Shown: one piece after another, positions 17,190 through 26,275 of the stretch
Layout of the letters: each line of letters opens with the position of its first letter
Position numbering within the stretch: the first letter of the stretch is position 1
DNA from: Comamonadaceae bacterium
GTDB taxonomy: Bacteria > Pseudomonadota > Gammaproteobacteria > Burkholderiales > Burkholderiaceae_C
Direction of reading: 5' to 3'
NCBI GenBank assembly: GCA_027485235.1
Contig: JAIXRJ010000046.1
Location: 1-64,000 of the forward strand
Length of the DNA stretch: 64,000 nt
Made by a program: the position numbers and the translations under genes
The notes under the pieces: generated by a model
The model's input: the letters and a program-made list of their open reading frames with translations, nothing else
Databases searched by the model: none
Told to the model about the DNA's origin: nothing

Positions 17190-18203
17190 TCAGGCCGGTT
17201 TGTCGAGCGGGTCCCATTCTTGCAACCAATTGACAAACTGGCTGAGGCCCGCTTCGAGTGGTGTGTCCGGCCATTGCCCGATCATGCTGAGCAGGCGGGT
17301 TTCGCTGGCGCAAGTCAGTTTGACATCGGCTTTTTGCATGGGTGCGTAGGTGATGACGGGGGCCAGGCGCAATTGGTCTGCCAGACATGTCACAAAATGG
17401 TTCACGCTCACCGGTCGATGGTGTCCCACATTGACCACCGTGGCACCCTCCCAGTTGGCTTCGGGGCCAGCCAAGGCCGCAACGGCGGCGACCGTGTCAT
17501 CCACGTAGGTGAAATCCCGGAGCAGTTCGCCCTTGGCAAACAAGGTGATGGGTTCTTGTCTGCGAATGGCTTGTGCAAAAAGAAAGGGGGCCATGTCGGG
17601 ACGACCTCTGGGGCCGTAAACCGTGAAAAAGCGCATGCCCAAGCTGCGCAAGCCATATTGCGCGTGATAGGCCATCGCCATGGCTTCGTTGGCTTGTTTG
17701 GTGGCAGCATAAAAAGACTCTGGACGGTCTGTGCGGTCTTCCTCCAAAAACGGCGCACTCTCGCGCATGCCATAAACGCTGGACGAGCTCGCATAAAGCA
17801 AGCGCCTGACCCCTTGCCGATGGCAGGCATCTAGCACATGGGCAAAACCAATCAAGTTGGGCGCCACAAAGTCGAGCGGGGCTTGCATCGAGTGGCGAAC
17901 CCCCGCCTGTGCAGCCAAGTGGATGACCACATCGGGCTGGCATTTTGCAGCCCATGCTGAAAAAGCGCCAGGCTCTGCCAAATCAAAGTGGGACAGGTGG
18001 ACTCCCGGCGTTTGCGCCAAGATGCGCAAGCGCTCAACTCGGAGTCTTGCTGGTGTGCTGTCGGATGGGTTGTCCAGGGGGGTGCAGCCGGTGGGGTCTG
18101 CCCAATCGCAGGCATGCACTTGGTGGCCTTGTCGGGCCAAAAAGAGGGCTAAACTCGAACCGATGAATCCTGCCGCACCTGTGACGGCAATTTGAATTGT
18201 CAT
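17190..18203 (-). CDS. NAD-dependent sugar epimerase, UDP-glucuronate 4-epimerase-like
   Basis: The 337-residue short-chain dehydrogenase has the NAD-binding VTGAAGFIGS at residues 7-16, HLAAQAGVRHS, the SSSSVYG strand with catalytic Ser, the YAATK Tyr/Lys pair, and FFTVYGPRGRPDMA, the block characteristic of UDP-glucuronate 4-epimerases that make UDP-galacturonate. The start at 18203 (MTIQIAVTG) is chosen because the conserved fold begins there. The open frame extends further upstream but would overlap the divergent neighbour. The gene diverges from a four-gene cluster of PAP2 phosphatases and polyprenyl-linked glycosyltransferases, and its product could supply their sugar. Confidence 0.86.
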   Translation of the reverse strand: MTIQIAVTGAAGFIGSSLALFLARQGHQVHACDWADPTGCTPLDNPSDSTPARLRVERLRILAQTPGVHLSHFDLAEPGAFSAWAAKCQPDVVIHLAAQAGVRHSMQAPLDFVAPNLIGFAHVLDACHRQGVRRLLYASSSSVYGMRESAPFLEEDRTDRPESFYAATKQANEAMAMAYHAQYGLRSLGMRFFTVYGPRGRPDMAPFLFAQAIRRQEPITLFAKGELLRDFTYVDDTVAAVAALAGPEANWEGATVVNVGHHRPVSVNHFVTCLADQLRLAPVITYAPMQKADVKLTCASETRLLSMIGQWPDTPLEAGLSQFVNWLQEWDPLDKPA

Positions 18204-18286
18204 AAATGTATGTTCCCATCTGAGGCAGATTATCGTCTTTGTGCGAGGCAGTTGTTCGAGATCAGCACTACCCGGGGGAGCATGCG

Positions 18287-19078
18287 ATGACAAAAGTACA
18301 CAGGCGCTGTGGTTTCGTGGCCTTGCTGTGCATGGCTTGTGGCTGGTATCTGCATGGCTCGCCCCTGAACCAACAATGGCTCATATGGGGTCACCGCCAC
18401 AGTGGGTTGCCGGATCAGTTTTGGTTGTTTGTGACGACGTGGGGAGATGCCGCGCAAGCCTTGTTGCTGATGCTGGCCTTGTTCATGCAGAACCCTGTCA
18501 GATTGGCATGGGTCCTCAAAACATGGCTGATGGGCTTGATTGCCTCGCCCTTGCTCAAAGCGGCTTGGGATACCCCACGCCCCTTGTCGGTGTTGGACCC
18601 GCAATGGCTGCACGCCATTGGATTGACCCCTAACGGGGGACACTCGATGCCATCGGGTCATTCATTGACAGCTGGTTCAATGGCGGCCTTGCTGTTTTTT
18701 GCTTTCGACCGTGACCGTTTTTTATCGTTGGGGGCGGTGTGCTTGGGCGGCCTGATCGCTTTGTCCCGTTTGGCGGTGGGCGCACATTGGCCTGCTGACG
18801 TTTTGGTGGGCCTGGGTTTGGGCGTGTTGCTGGTGCTGTTGGCCCAGCTTTGGGAGCATGCACAGCCATGGGCGACGCATTTGTCATCGGCGCGTGCGCA
18901 GTCACTGGTGGCGGTGCTGATGTTGGTGCTGCTGTACGCGGTTTGGCATTCGCCTTCGGAAGGTTGGGGCATGACGGTGGCTCGCCTTGCACTTTCCGTG
19001 GGCGTGTTGGTGGTCTTGACGCGAAATCTTTACACCCAGCGCATGCGACAAAGGGGCTCAGGCGGTTTGAATGGCTGA
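18287..19078 (+). CDS. PAP2-family membrane phosphatase (first copy)
   Basis: The 263-residue protein has several membrane helices and the three PAP2 active-site blocks: KAAWDTPRP, MPSGHS and SRLAVGAHWPAD (catalytic His residues in the last two). Members remove phosphate from lipid A, undecaprenyl diphosphate or phosphatidyl lipids on the periplasmic side of the inner membrane. An earlier in-frame start (18239) exists, but the ATG at 18287 has a GGGGGAG site. The gene starts the PAP2-GT2-GT83-PAP2 cluster. Undecaprenyl diphosphate phosphatase and lipid A phosphatase are both possible. Confidence 0.85.
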   Translation: MTKVHRRCGFVALLCMACGWYLHGSPLNQQWLIWGHRHSGLPDQFWLFVTTWGDAAQALLLMLALFMQNPVRLAWVLKTWLMGLIASPLLKAAWDTPRPLSVLDPQWLHAIGLTPNGGHSMPSGHSLTAGSMAALLFFAFDRDRFLSLGAVCLGGLIALSRLAVGAHWPADVLVGLGLGVLLVLLAQLWEHAQPWATHLSSARAQSLVAVLMLVLLYAVWHSPSEGWGMTVARLALSVGVLVVLTRNLYTQRMRQRGSGGLNG

Positions 19079-19212
19079 GGCCTTGTACCCTGAGCCTGAG
19101 CATCCAATTCCTATGGGCGTTCCTTGTTTTGGGCGGTGGTGTTGGGTTTGTTGCTGTGCGTTTTTGCACCATGTGGAACGCACGGAAGATTTGAAATGAC
19201 AAAGGATGATGA

Positions 19213-20238
19213 ATGCAAGAAGTACCCAAGGATCTTTTGACCCGCCCGATGCCTGCGCATCGACTGTCGGTGGTGGTGCCCATGTACAACGAAGAAGAGT
19301 TGGCCCACGATTTGATCGATGCGGTGAACAAGGCCTTGTCCGATTACCCTCAACCTTGGGAGCTGGTGGTGGTCGATGACGGCAGCCGAGACAAGACATG
19401 GCCACGGCTCAAAGAACGCGCCAAAGAAGTCGGGCCGCACATCCGTGTGGTGCGTTTGTTGCGCAATTTTCGGCAAACCGCAGCCATGCAAGCGGGCATC
19501 GATGCGGCACGGGGCGATGTGATTGTGACCATGGATGGCGACTTGCAAAACGACCCGAAAGACATCCCTTTGCTGGTGCGCAAGCTGCTGGAAGACGACT
19601 TGGATCTGGTGGCAGGATGGCGTCAAAACAGGCAGGACGGCTTCTTTCTGCGCAAGTTGCCCTCGCGCATGGCCAACCACTTGATTCGCCGTGTGAGTGG
19701 CTTGGAGTTTCAGGACTTGGGCTGCAGCCTCAAGGCATTTCGAACCGAGGTGTTGCGAAAAATCCGCTTGTATGGCGAGATGCACCGATTCATACCGGCC
19801 TGGATGGCCACCGTCACTTCGCCGGACCGCATGGCCGAAGTGGCGGTCAGCCACTATGCGCGGACCAAAGGCCAATCGAAATACGGCCTGTCTCGCACCC
19901 TGCGTGTCTTGGTGGACTTGCTGTCCATCCACTTTTTCTTGCGCTTTGGCACACGACCCGGTCACTTTTTTGGAGGTCTGGGCTTGTTGGTGGGTGGGGC
20001 AGGGACCTTGATGTTGGCCTACATGGCCGTGCTCAAACTCATGGGCGAATCCATTGGCACGAGGCCCATGATGTTTCTGGGTTTTTTCTGTCTGGTTGCA
20101 GGTCTGCAGTTCCTCACCACAGGGGTTTTGTCAGAGTTGTTGATGCGCACCTATTTCGACGGTGGTCGGTCCATGGCCTACCACACAAGTGCACAAAAGA
20201 TACCTGACGATGCTGAAGCTTGGCATGTCAAGTCCTGA
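19213..20238 (+). CDS. Polyprenyl-phosphate glycosyltransferase (GT2, ArnC/GtrB/DPM1-like)
   Basis: The 341-residue protein has an N-terminal GT-A domain with SVVVPMYNEEE, VVDDGSRD and the family-typical MDGDLQNDP, then LGCSLKAFR, and two C-terminal membrane helices (roughly residues 245-275 and 280-310). Such enzymes load a sugar from a nucleotide donor onto undecaprenyl phosphate at the cytosolic face. The lipid-linked sugar is then used outside by a GT83 enzyme such as the next gene product. An AAGGA site lies just before the ATG. The sugar is not determined. The nearby epimerase makes galacturonic acid a reasonable guess. Confidence 0.88.
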   Translation: MQEVPKDLLTRPMPAHRLSVVVPMYNEEELAHDLIDAVNKALSDYPQPWELVVVDDGSRDKTWPRLKERAKEVGPHIRVVRLLRNFRQTAAMQAGIDAARGDVIVTMDGDLQNDPKDIPLLVRKLLEDDLDLVAGWRQNRQDGFFLRKLPSRMANHLIRRVSGLEFQDLGCSLKAFRTEVLRKIRLYGEMHRFIPAWMATVTSPDRMAEVAVSHYARTKGQSKYGLSRTLRVLVDLLSIHFFLRFGTRPGHFFGGLGLLVGGAGTLMLAYMAVLKLMGESIGTRPMMFLGFFCLVAGLQFLTTGVLSELLMRTYFDGGRSMAYHTSAQKIPDDAEAWHVKS

Positions 20239-21820
20239 TTTGACTTTGCACACGTCGAGCCGGCCGATGTCTGCACGCCCACCAACCTGGATGTGGCCCT
20301 TGGCCTTGTGCCTGCTGCTGTTGTTGCTGACGGGCTTGGGGCGAGTCCCCCTGTTTGATGTCGATGAGGGCGCTTTTTCTGAGGCCACGCGTGAAATGCT
20401 CAGCTCGGGCGATTGGGGGCACACCACCTTGAATGGCACCGATCGTTTCGATAAACCCATCGGTGTTTACTGGCTGCAATCGCTCAGTGCCCTGATTTTT
20501 GGCGTGAACGAGTTCTCGATGCGCTTGCCTTCGGCGCTGGCCACATGGCTGGCTGCTTTGGCGGCCAGTGGCTTTGTGGCGCCCCGCTGGGGATGGCGTG
20601 CGGCAGCCATGGCCGCTGTCATCCATGTCACCAGTTTTGGCAGCTGGGCCATGGCCCATGCGGCCACTGCCGATGCCCTGTTGGGCCTTTTTTTGATGCT
20701 CAGTGCTTTGGACCTTTGGCGTTACCTGGAGAGCGGCCAAGTGTCATCACTTCGCCGTCTGGCCGCTTGGGTGGGGTTGGGCCTGCTCGTCAAAGGGCCT
20801 GTGGCGGTGTTGATTCCATCGGCGGTGTTGTTGCTGGCCTGCCTGACAGAGGGGCAGTGGCGACGGCTGCGTCAGGCATTGGTGGATCTGAAGGCTTGGG
20901 CCATTTTGTTGGTGATCGCTTTGCCCTGGTATGCGTACGCCTTGTGGCGTCATGGTCAGGCCTTTGTGGACGGGTTCATCTTGCGGCACAACATCGATCG
21001 CTTTGCGGCACCGATGGAGGGGCATTCGGGTGGGTGGTTTTATTTTGTGCTGGTGGCGCCCTTGCTGTGGATGCCCTGGACACCTTTGTTGCTGGTGTGG
21101 CGGCATCGGGTCGGGCTCATTTGGCGCGATGACGCGGTCCGGCGTGCCTTGATTTGGATTGCGTTTGTATTGGTGTTTTTCAGCCTGTCCAGTACCAAGT
21201 TGCCGCACTACGGCATTTACGCGGCGCCAGGCATGGTGGTGTTGCTGGTCGCGGGGCTGGGGCATTTGCGGTATTGGCAAGGCCTGTTGTGTGGTTTCAT
21301 GTTGGTGCTGTGGCACACCTTGATGTTGGCGCTGCCCCTGGTTTGGCTTCAAAAGACGCAGGGCATTCATGTCGGCTTCACTTGGAGTGAGCCTTTGCAG
21401 CTCTACACCGCCCAGTTGTGGCCTGTGGCCTTGATCTGGGGCGTTTTGCTGACCCCCTTGGTGCTTTGGCCGAGAGCCCGTCAAGCTCTTGGTGCTGTGG
21501 GCTTGTTGTCGGCGATGGCGGGCATTCACGCGCTGGTGTTGACGCTGTTCATCTGGCCTTGGTGGGCCAACAGTTTGCAAGGACCCGTCAAAACACTGGG
21601 CCTTGCAGCGCGTGATTGGACTGGCGCGGTGGCTCAGGTGGGAGGGAACTGGCCCTCATTCGCTTTTTACCGGCAAGAATCGATGGTCAAAGAGCTCAGG
21701 CAGGCGGACATGGTGCTGATACCCGTTCAGCGTGCCACTGAATTTGCCCATTGGGAAACTTTGGCAACAGTTCAAGGCATGGCTTTGCTGCGTCGACCCA
21801 TGGAGGCAGGCAAGCCATGA
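20225..21820 (+). CDS. ArnT-like glycosyltransferase of family 83 (lipid-linked sugar to lipid A or glycan)
   Basis: The roughly 530-residue polytopic membrane protein has the GT83/GT39 first periplasmic loop with the catalytic acidic pair in DVDEGAFSEATREML, then FDKPIGVYWLQ and AHAATADALL, followed by about ten more hydrophobic helices. It would move a sugar from undecaprenyl phosphate onto lipid A or another envelope acceptor in the periplasm. The start is uncertain: ATGs at 20210, 20225 and 20267 are all plausible, and the first two overlap the upstream GT2 gene. Its stop overlaps the next gene as ATGA. No arnA, arnB or arnD is nearby, so aminoarabinose is not supported. Confidence 0.85.
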   Translation: MSSPDLTLHTSSRPMSARPPTWMWPLALCLLLLLLTGLGRVPLFDVDEGAFSEATREMLSSGDWGHTTLNGTDRFDKPIGVYWLQSLSALIFGVNEFSMRLPSALATWLAALAASGFVAPRWGWRAAAMAAVIHVTSFGSWAMAHAATADALLGLFLMLSALDLWRYLESGQVSSLRRLAAWVGLGLLVKGPVAVLIPSAVLLLACLTEGQWRRLRQALVDLKAWAILLVIALPWYAYALWRHGQAFVDGFILRHNIDRFAAPMEGHSGGWFYFVLVAPLLWMPWTPLLLVWRHRVGLIWRDDAVRRALIWIAFVLVFFSLSSTKLPHYGIYAAPGMVVLLVAGLGHLRYWQGLLCGFMLVLWHTLMLALPLVWLQKTQGIHVGFTWSEPLQLYTAQLWPVALIWGVLLTPLVLWPRARQALGAVGLLSAMAGIHALVLTLFIWPWWANSLQGPVKTLGLAARDWTGAVAQVGGNWPSFAFYRQESMVKELRQADMVLIPVQRATEFAHWETLATVQGMALLRRPMEAGKP

Positions 21821-22539
21821 GGGGACGCTACCTCCCGAGCGCGATGTGGGCGGCCTGTTTTGTGCTGGCTTGTGGCATCTTTTTGGTGTGGCCAGAATTG
21901 GATTTGTGGGTGGCCACCCGTTTCTACGATCAAGCGGGCCACTTTCCCGCGAATCAGTGGCTTGCCGTCAAGGCCGTTTATGTGTGGGCGCCTCTTTTGG
22001 CATGGTTGTTGACCGCATGGGCATTGGTGGTGCTGGTCATCCGTTGGCTCAGGCCTGAACGCATCTCGCGAGGACTTTGGCGCAAATGCATGGCCTGGAT
22101 CTTGGTGACCGTTTTGGGCAATGGACTGCTGGTGCATGAGGGTCTGAAAAACCAAGTGGGTCGCCCTCGACCCAGCCAGATTCAGGAAATGGGTGGCACA
22201 CATCCATTTGTGCCAGCGTTGCAGGTGAGTCAATCGTGTTCCCGCAATTGCTCTTTTGTCAGCGGTCACGCCGCCATTGGTTTCAGTTTCTTTGCATTTG
22301 GCATGTGGGTTCCGCGTCGGGAGCGCAGGCGATGGCTGGTGACCGGGCTGCTGTTGGGCAGCGCCATTGGTTGGGTCCGCATGGCTCAGGGGGGACACTT
22401 TTTGAGTGACATTGTTTTTGTATTTTTGGCCATTTGGGGCAGCACCCTTGCCATTCAGCAAGTGTGGTTGCGTTGGCGATACTGGCGCCTTGAGCGCGGT
22501 GCTGCGCAACGGCGGATTCACAAGGTCAGCTGCAACTGA
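21817..22539 (+). CDS. PAP2-family membrane phosphatase (second copy, LpxE-like)
   Basis: The 240-residue membrane protein carries KNQVGRPRP, SFVSGHAA and RMAQGGHFLSD, the three PAP2 active-site blocks, with a spacing like lipid A 1-phosphatases. A Cys-rich loop (SQSCSRNCSF) lies directly before the second block. The start overlaps the stop of the GT83 gene by ATGA, so the two are translationally coupled. This links the phosphatase to sugar transfer. The 3' end overlaps the convergent pseudouridine synthase gene by 22 bases. It is only distantly similar to the first PAP2 protein of the cluster, so the substrates probably differ. Confidence 0.85.
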   Translation: MRGRYLPSAMWAACFVLACGIFLVWPELDLWVATRFYDQAGHFPANQWLAVKAVYVWAPLLAWLLTAWALVVLVIRWLRPERISRGLWRKCMAWILVTVLGNGLLVHEGLKNQVGRPRPSQIQEMGGTHPFVPALQVSQSCSRNCSFVSGHAAIGFSFFAFGMWVPRRERRRWLVTGLLLGSAIGWVRMAQGGHFLSDIVFVFLAIWGSTLAIQQVWLRWRYWRLERGAAQRRIHKVSCN

Positions 22540-23423
22540 CTTTCAAACAGGCGATCTTGTCCTGTGTGGGGATCTTGGAACCGCACCGACTGGGCCAGCA
22601 ACTGCAAGGGATGGCTGAAGTCTTCGGGCGCATCGGGTCCGTTCAAGACGACGGGATAGAATCGGTCACCCTCAATGGGGAGACCCAAAGCGTTCATGTG
22701 AACCCGAAGCTGGTGGCGTTTTCCGGTCACGGGTTCGAGCTGGTACAGCGCCCGCAGGCCCTCGGTTTTCAAGACTCGGATGCGTGTTTCGCTGTTCGGT
22801 ATGCCGGGCACCTCCATCGTCCTGAAAAAAGGCTGACCGGGAACCAAGCGGCTGGTGTAGCAAGCAGGCAACTCAAGAACCCGCGCTGCCGCCACGGCAT
22901 GGTAAATCTTGTGGATGCCTTTGTCGCGAAACAGGGCGTGGTATGCGTCGCGCTCTTGTCGGCGTTTGCCCAACAACACCAGCCCAGCGGTTTCGCGGTC
23001 TATGCGGTGCAGTGGGACCAAATCGGCGCAGCCCGTCAGGCGTTTGAGTTGCACCAACAGGCTTTGCTGGACATAAGGGCCCGATGGCGTAACCGGCATG
23101 AAATGTGGCTTGTCGGCCACCATCAGATGGTCGTCTTCAAACAGGACTTGTGCCTGAAAAGGCAACACCGGTTCATTGGCCAGGTGACGGTAGTAATAAA
23201 GGCGTTGCCCCGGATGACAAGTCGCATCGGCAAAGGCGGGGCGCCCATTTTCGAGCAAGACAGCGCCTTGCGCCAAGCGATCGGCCCACTCCTGGCGCGA
23301 AATGCCGGGCATGCGCTGGGCCAAAAAATCGAGCAGATTGGCGGCACCTTGGGCCACCGACACCACACTGGCGCTGACGCCATTGCGCATGGTCAACGGA
23401 ACTGCGTGCCCTGAATCACCCAT
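22518..23423 (-). CDS. RluA-family RNA pseudouridine synthase
   Basis: The 301-residue protein converts specific uridines of rRNA or tRNA to pseudouridine. The active-site HRIDRETAG motif with the catalytic Asp is at about residues 143-151. The RluA blocks for uracil binding (KIYHAV, GKRHQLRVHM) follow. An N-terminal S4-like segment (about 25-75) is present. Closest in layout are the RluA/RluC/TruC relatives without assigned target. It sits one base behind trmB on the same strand, so the two are an RNA-modification operon. The convergent PAP2 gene overlaps its 3' end. Confidence 0.9.
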   Translation of the reverse strand: MGDSGHAVPLTMRNGVSASVVSVAQGAANLLDFLAQRMPGISRQEWADRLAQGAVLLENGRPAFADATCHPGQRLYYYRHLANEPVLPFQAQVLFEDDHLMVADKPHFMPVTPSGPYVQQSLLVQLKRLTGCADLVPLHRIDRETAGLVLLGKRRQERDAYHALFRDKGIHKIYHAVAAARVLELPACYTSRLVPGQPFFRTMEVPGIPNSETRIRVLKTEGLRALYQLEPVTGKRHQLRVHMNALGLPIEGDRFYPVVLNGPDAPEDFSHPLQLLAQSVRFQDPHTGQDRLFESQLQLTL

Positions 23424-23424
23424 A

Positions 23425-24174
23425 TCAGATGCGGCGAAACACCAGGTCCCACACGCCGTGACCCAGCTTCAGGCCCCGGTTTTCAAACTTGGTCAGCGGC
23501 CGGTAGTCGGGTTTGGCGGCAAAGCCGTTGGCCTCATCGCTGGTGTTCACCAACAAGGGCTCGGCGCGCAGCACCCCCATCATTTGCTCGGCATAAGGCT
23601 GCCAGTCGGTGGCCAGGTGCAGGTAGCCGCCAGGTTGGATGTGCTCGGCCAAGCGCTGGATGAAAGGGGGCTGGATCAAGCGGCGTTTGTGATGCCGACT
23701 TTTATGCCAAGGGTCCGGAAAAAAAATGTGTACCCCGTCCAGGCTGTCTTTGCCCAGCATGTGGTCCATGACCTCGATGGCGTCGTGCCGGACGATGCGG
23801 ATGTTGCTGATCTGCTCTTCCCCGCAGCGCTTGAGCAAGGCGCCGACACCCGGTTCATGCACTTCGCAGCACAGAAAATTGTCATTTGGACGAACCTGCG
23901 CGATCTTGGCCGTGGCGTCGCCCATGCCAAACCCGATTTCCAAAATCAACGGTGCGCTGCGACCAAATGCAAGCGCTGCATCCAGCCGCGCTGAGTTGTA
24001 CGGGATCAAATACTGGGGTCCGAATTGCGCATACGCTCGCACTTGGCCTGAACCCATGCGTCCGGCGCGCAGCACATAGGTCTTGATGGTGCGCATGAAA
24101 GGAGCGTCATTGGCATGGTGGGCCTCAGAGGCTTCGATCGCCTGGGGGGGGGAGTTGTCTTCAGGCTTGATCAT
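23425..24174 (-). CDS. trmB: tRNA (guanine-N7-)-methyltransferase
   Basis: The 249-residue enzyme methylates G46 in the variable loop of tRNA with S-adenosylmethionine. The SAM site LEIGFGMGDAT, the CEVHEPGVG strand end and the substrate block FFPDPWHKSRHHKRR are conserved. The open frame runs far upstream through the gluQ gene, but the ATG at 24174 (MIKPED) gives the normal length with the usual variable N-terminus. The pseudouridine synthase gene follows one base after the stop. gluQ ends 55 bases upstream, so the three tRNA-related genes may be co-transcribed. Confidence 0.95.
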   Translation of the reverse strand: MIKPEDNSPPQAIEASEAHHANDAPFMRTIKTYVLRAGRMGSGQVRAYAQFGPQYLIPYNSARLDAALAFGRSAPLILEIGFGMGDATAKIAQVRPNDNFLCCEVHEPGVGALLKRCGEEQISNIRIVRHDAIEVMDHMLGKDSLDGVHIFFPDPWHKSRHHKRRLIQPPFIQRLAEHIQPGGYLHLATDWQPYAEQMMGVLRAEPLLVNTSDEANGFAAKPDYRPLTKFENRGLKLGHGVWDLVFRRI

Positions 24175-24229
24175 GGATGGGCAGGCGGTGGGTGCAAAAC
24201 CAAAGATTATCGCGGCGAGGGCGCAGACC

Positions 24230-25132
24230 TCAGAAAAGGCCGGTGTGGGACCGGACCAGGAGCGTCCACTTTGCCAGCGCTTGCGCAACGCTCGTTTGCA
24301 CAGACACCCTTGGCAGGCCCAGCACATGCGCCGCAGCGTGGAGTGCCGACAGTGCGGTTTCTGGGGTTTGCAAGTCGAGTGCCAAAGCCCCGTTTTGTTT
24401 GCTGAGCTTTTCGCCATTGGCACCCCGCACCAAGGGCGTGTGCAGGTACTCGGGGGTGGGCAGCCCCAAGGCGCGCTGCAGCACGATTTGACGTACCGTG
24501 TTGTCGGCCAGGTCTTGGCCACGCACCACATGGCTGATGCCCTGCGCGGCGTCGTCCACCACCACCGCCAGTTGGTAGGCCCACAGGCCGTCTGCGCGAT
24601 GCAGCACAAAGTCGCCCACTTCCTGGCTCAGGTTTTGCTGCTGTGGCCCTAGGCGGCGGTCCTTCCAATGTGTGACAGCGGGCAGCCCCAGAGCGGCTTG
24701 CACGGCCTGCACGTTCAAGCGCCAAGCGCGTGCCGCCTTTCCCTTCAGGCCCTCTCGGCAGGTGCCCGGGTAAACGGTGACATGGTGCCGTGCTGTGGCT
24801 TGGGTGGATTCAATGTCTTTGCGCGAGCAGCCGCAGGGGTAGGCCCAACCTTTTTCAAGCAAGCCTTGCAAGGCGGCTGCATAGGCAGCGCCTCTTTGGC
24901 TTTGCCACAACACGGGGCCATCGGGTGTCAGGCCACAGGCTGCCAGTTGTTGCAAGATGGCTTGGTCGGCCTGAGGCACGCAGCGGGGTGTGTCGACGTC
25001 TTCGATGCGCACCAGCCACTGCCCGCCGTGGGTGCGGGCGTCTAGCCAACTGGCCAGCGCCGCCACCAGCGAGCCAGCATGCAAAAGGCCGGTTGGCGAG
25101 GGCGCGAACCGGCCTGTGTAAACCTCAGCCAT
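24230..25132 (-). CDS. gluQ: Glutamyl-Q tRNA(Asp) synthetase
   Basis: The 300-residue protein is a shortened glutamyl-tRNA synthetase that glutamylates queuosine in tRNA-Asp. It has [15 protein letters not shown] with the class I signature HAGS, the RIEDVDTPR block, the zinc-site start YPCGCSRKD and the KLSKQN signature. The anticodon-binding domain of GltX is absent, as is normal for GluQ-RS. The upstream renalase-like gene ends 20 bases before its start on the same strand. Confidence 0.95.
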   Translation of the reverse strand: MAEVYTGRFAPSPTGLLHAGSLVAALASWLDARTHGGQWLVRIEDVDTPRCVPQADQAILQQLAACGLTPDGPVLWQSQRGAAYAAALQGLLEKGWAYPCGCSRKDIESTQATARHHVTVYPGTCREGLKGKAARAWRLNVQAVQAALGLPAVTHWKDRRLGPQQQNLSQEVGDFVLHRADGLWAYQLAVVVDDAAQGISHVVRGQDLADNTVRQIVLQRALGLPTPEYLHTPLVRGANGEKLSKQNGALALDLQTPETALSALHAAAHVLGLPRVSVQTSVAQALAKWTLLVRSHTGLF

Positions 25133-25152
25133 GCAGGGTCAGCATTGGGGGA

Positions 25153-26199
25153 TCAGCGCTTTTTGAGCACTGCCAAGGCCAACTCAAGGCCCGAGACAAA
25201 AGCGTCCTCCACCCGGTGGCCCAAGCACCAGTCGCCGCACAGGCCAATGCCTTGTTCCTTGAACCACAGGTGGCTCTCGCCCAAGGGGCGGGCGGTCTTG
25301 GCGTACAGCCAGCGGTGCACCTCGGCCAGGTCTGGGGTGACACGGATGCCGGTGATCTCGGCAAAAGCCTTGATGAGTTTGCCTTTGACGCGATCGGGTG
25401 TGTCGTTGACATGCTCGGCCGACCAAGGGGCGCTGGCCTGCACGGTCCAACGTTCGATGCGCTCGCGTCCAGGCTTGGACGATTCGCGGGCCATCCAGGC
25501 GATGCGGTGGTGCGTGCTGCGGGCCGCGTTCCACTGCGGGCCGATGGTGATCAGACCGGGTTGAACGGCCTGGGGGTAGGCCAGCATCAGCGTCCAGCAG
25601 GGGTCGACACGCACCTCGCTCAGGGGCTCGGCCAGTGCGCTTTGACCCGAAGCCTGAAGCAAGGCCTGCGTCTGTGCGGGTGGAATGGCCAGGATGACTT
25701 TGTCAAAACCGGCATAGATGTGCTGGCCGCCGTCGTCGCTTTCGGTGTGCAGTTGCCAGCCGTTTTTTTTCAGGGGGTCGGGCGAGATGTGCGTCACGCG
25801 GGTTTGCAGTTGCACATGGCCGTCTTCGACCAAGGGGGCGGCCCAGGCTTTGACCAAGCCATTCATGCCTGGGGTGGCCACCCAATGACGCTCGCCGCCA
25901 GGCAGGCCGGCTTCTGTCACGCGGCCATTGGGGTCCAGCACGCGCACGGCGTTGGCGCTCCAGGGTTTGCACACGCCGGGGGCGGTGTTGATGGCCAGCT
26001 CAAAGCGCGGATCGCGCACGGTGAAGTACTGCGCGCCGTGGTCAAAGTTGCCAAAGGCGCTGGCGCGGGTGGACATGCGGCCACCCAGACTCCGACTTTT
26101 CTCGAACAAAGTGACGTTGTAACCTGCTTGTCGCAAAGTGCGAGCACAGGTGACGCCGGCCATGCCGACTCCGATGATGGCGATGTGTGGTGTGTTCAT
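25153..26199 (-). CDS. FAD-dependent renalase-like oxidoreductase
   Basis: The 348-residue flavoprotein starts with the FAD-binding IAIIGVGMAGVTCARTL (about 6-22), FEKSRSLGGRMSTR and DHGAQYFTVRD. It ends with GLCGDWCLGHRVEDAFVSG, the second FAD contact. This combination is typical of bacterial renalase-like NAD(P)-binding proteins, some of which oxidise misreduced NAD(P)H isomers. It could also act as an unassigned amine oxidase. The protein has no signal peptide. It precedes gluQ by 20 bases and may share its promoter; a functional link is not evident. Confidence 0.83.
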   Translation of the reverse strand: MNTPHIAIIGVGMAGVTCARTLRQAGYNVTLFEKSRSLGGRMSTRASAFGNFDHGAQYFTVRDPRFELAINTAPGVCKPWSANAVRVLDPNGRVTEAGLPGGERHWVATPGMNGLVKAWAAPLVEDGHVQLQTRVTHISPDPLKKNGWQLHTESDDGGQHIYAGFDKVILAIPPAQTQALLQASGQSALAEPLSEVRVDPCWTLMLAYPQAVQPGLITIGPQWNAARSTHHRIAWMARESSKPGRERIERWTVQASAPWSAEHVNDTPDRVKGKLIKAFAEITGIRVTPDLAEVHRWLYAKTARPLGESHLWFKEQGIGLCGDWCLGHRVEDAFVSGLELALAVLKKR

Positions 26200-26275
26200 G
26201 ACTTCACTTTAGCCGAGAAAAGAGGTTTTATACGGCCCGGGTGGGTTATCCCCGAGGGCTGCTTTGTAGACGTTT

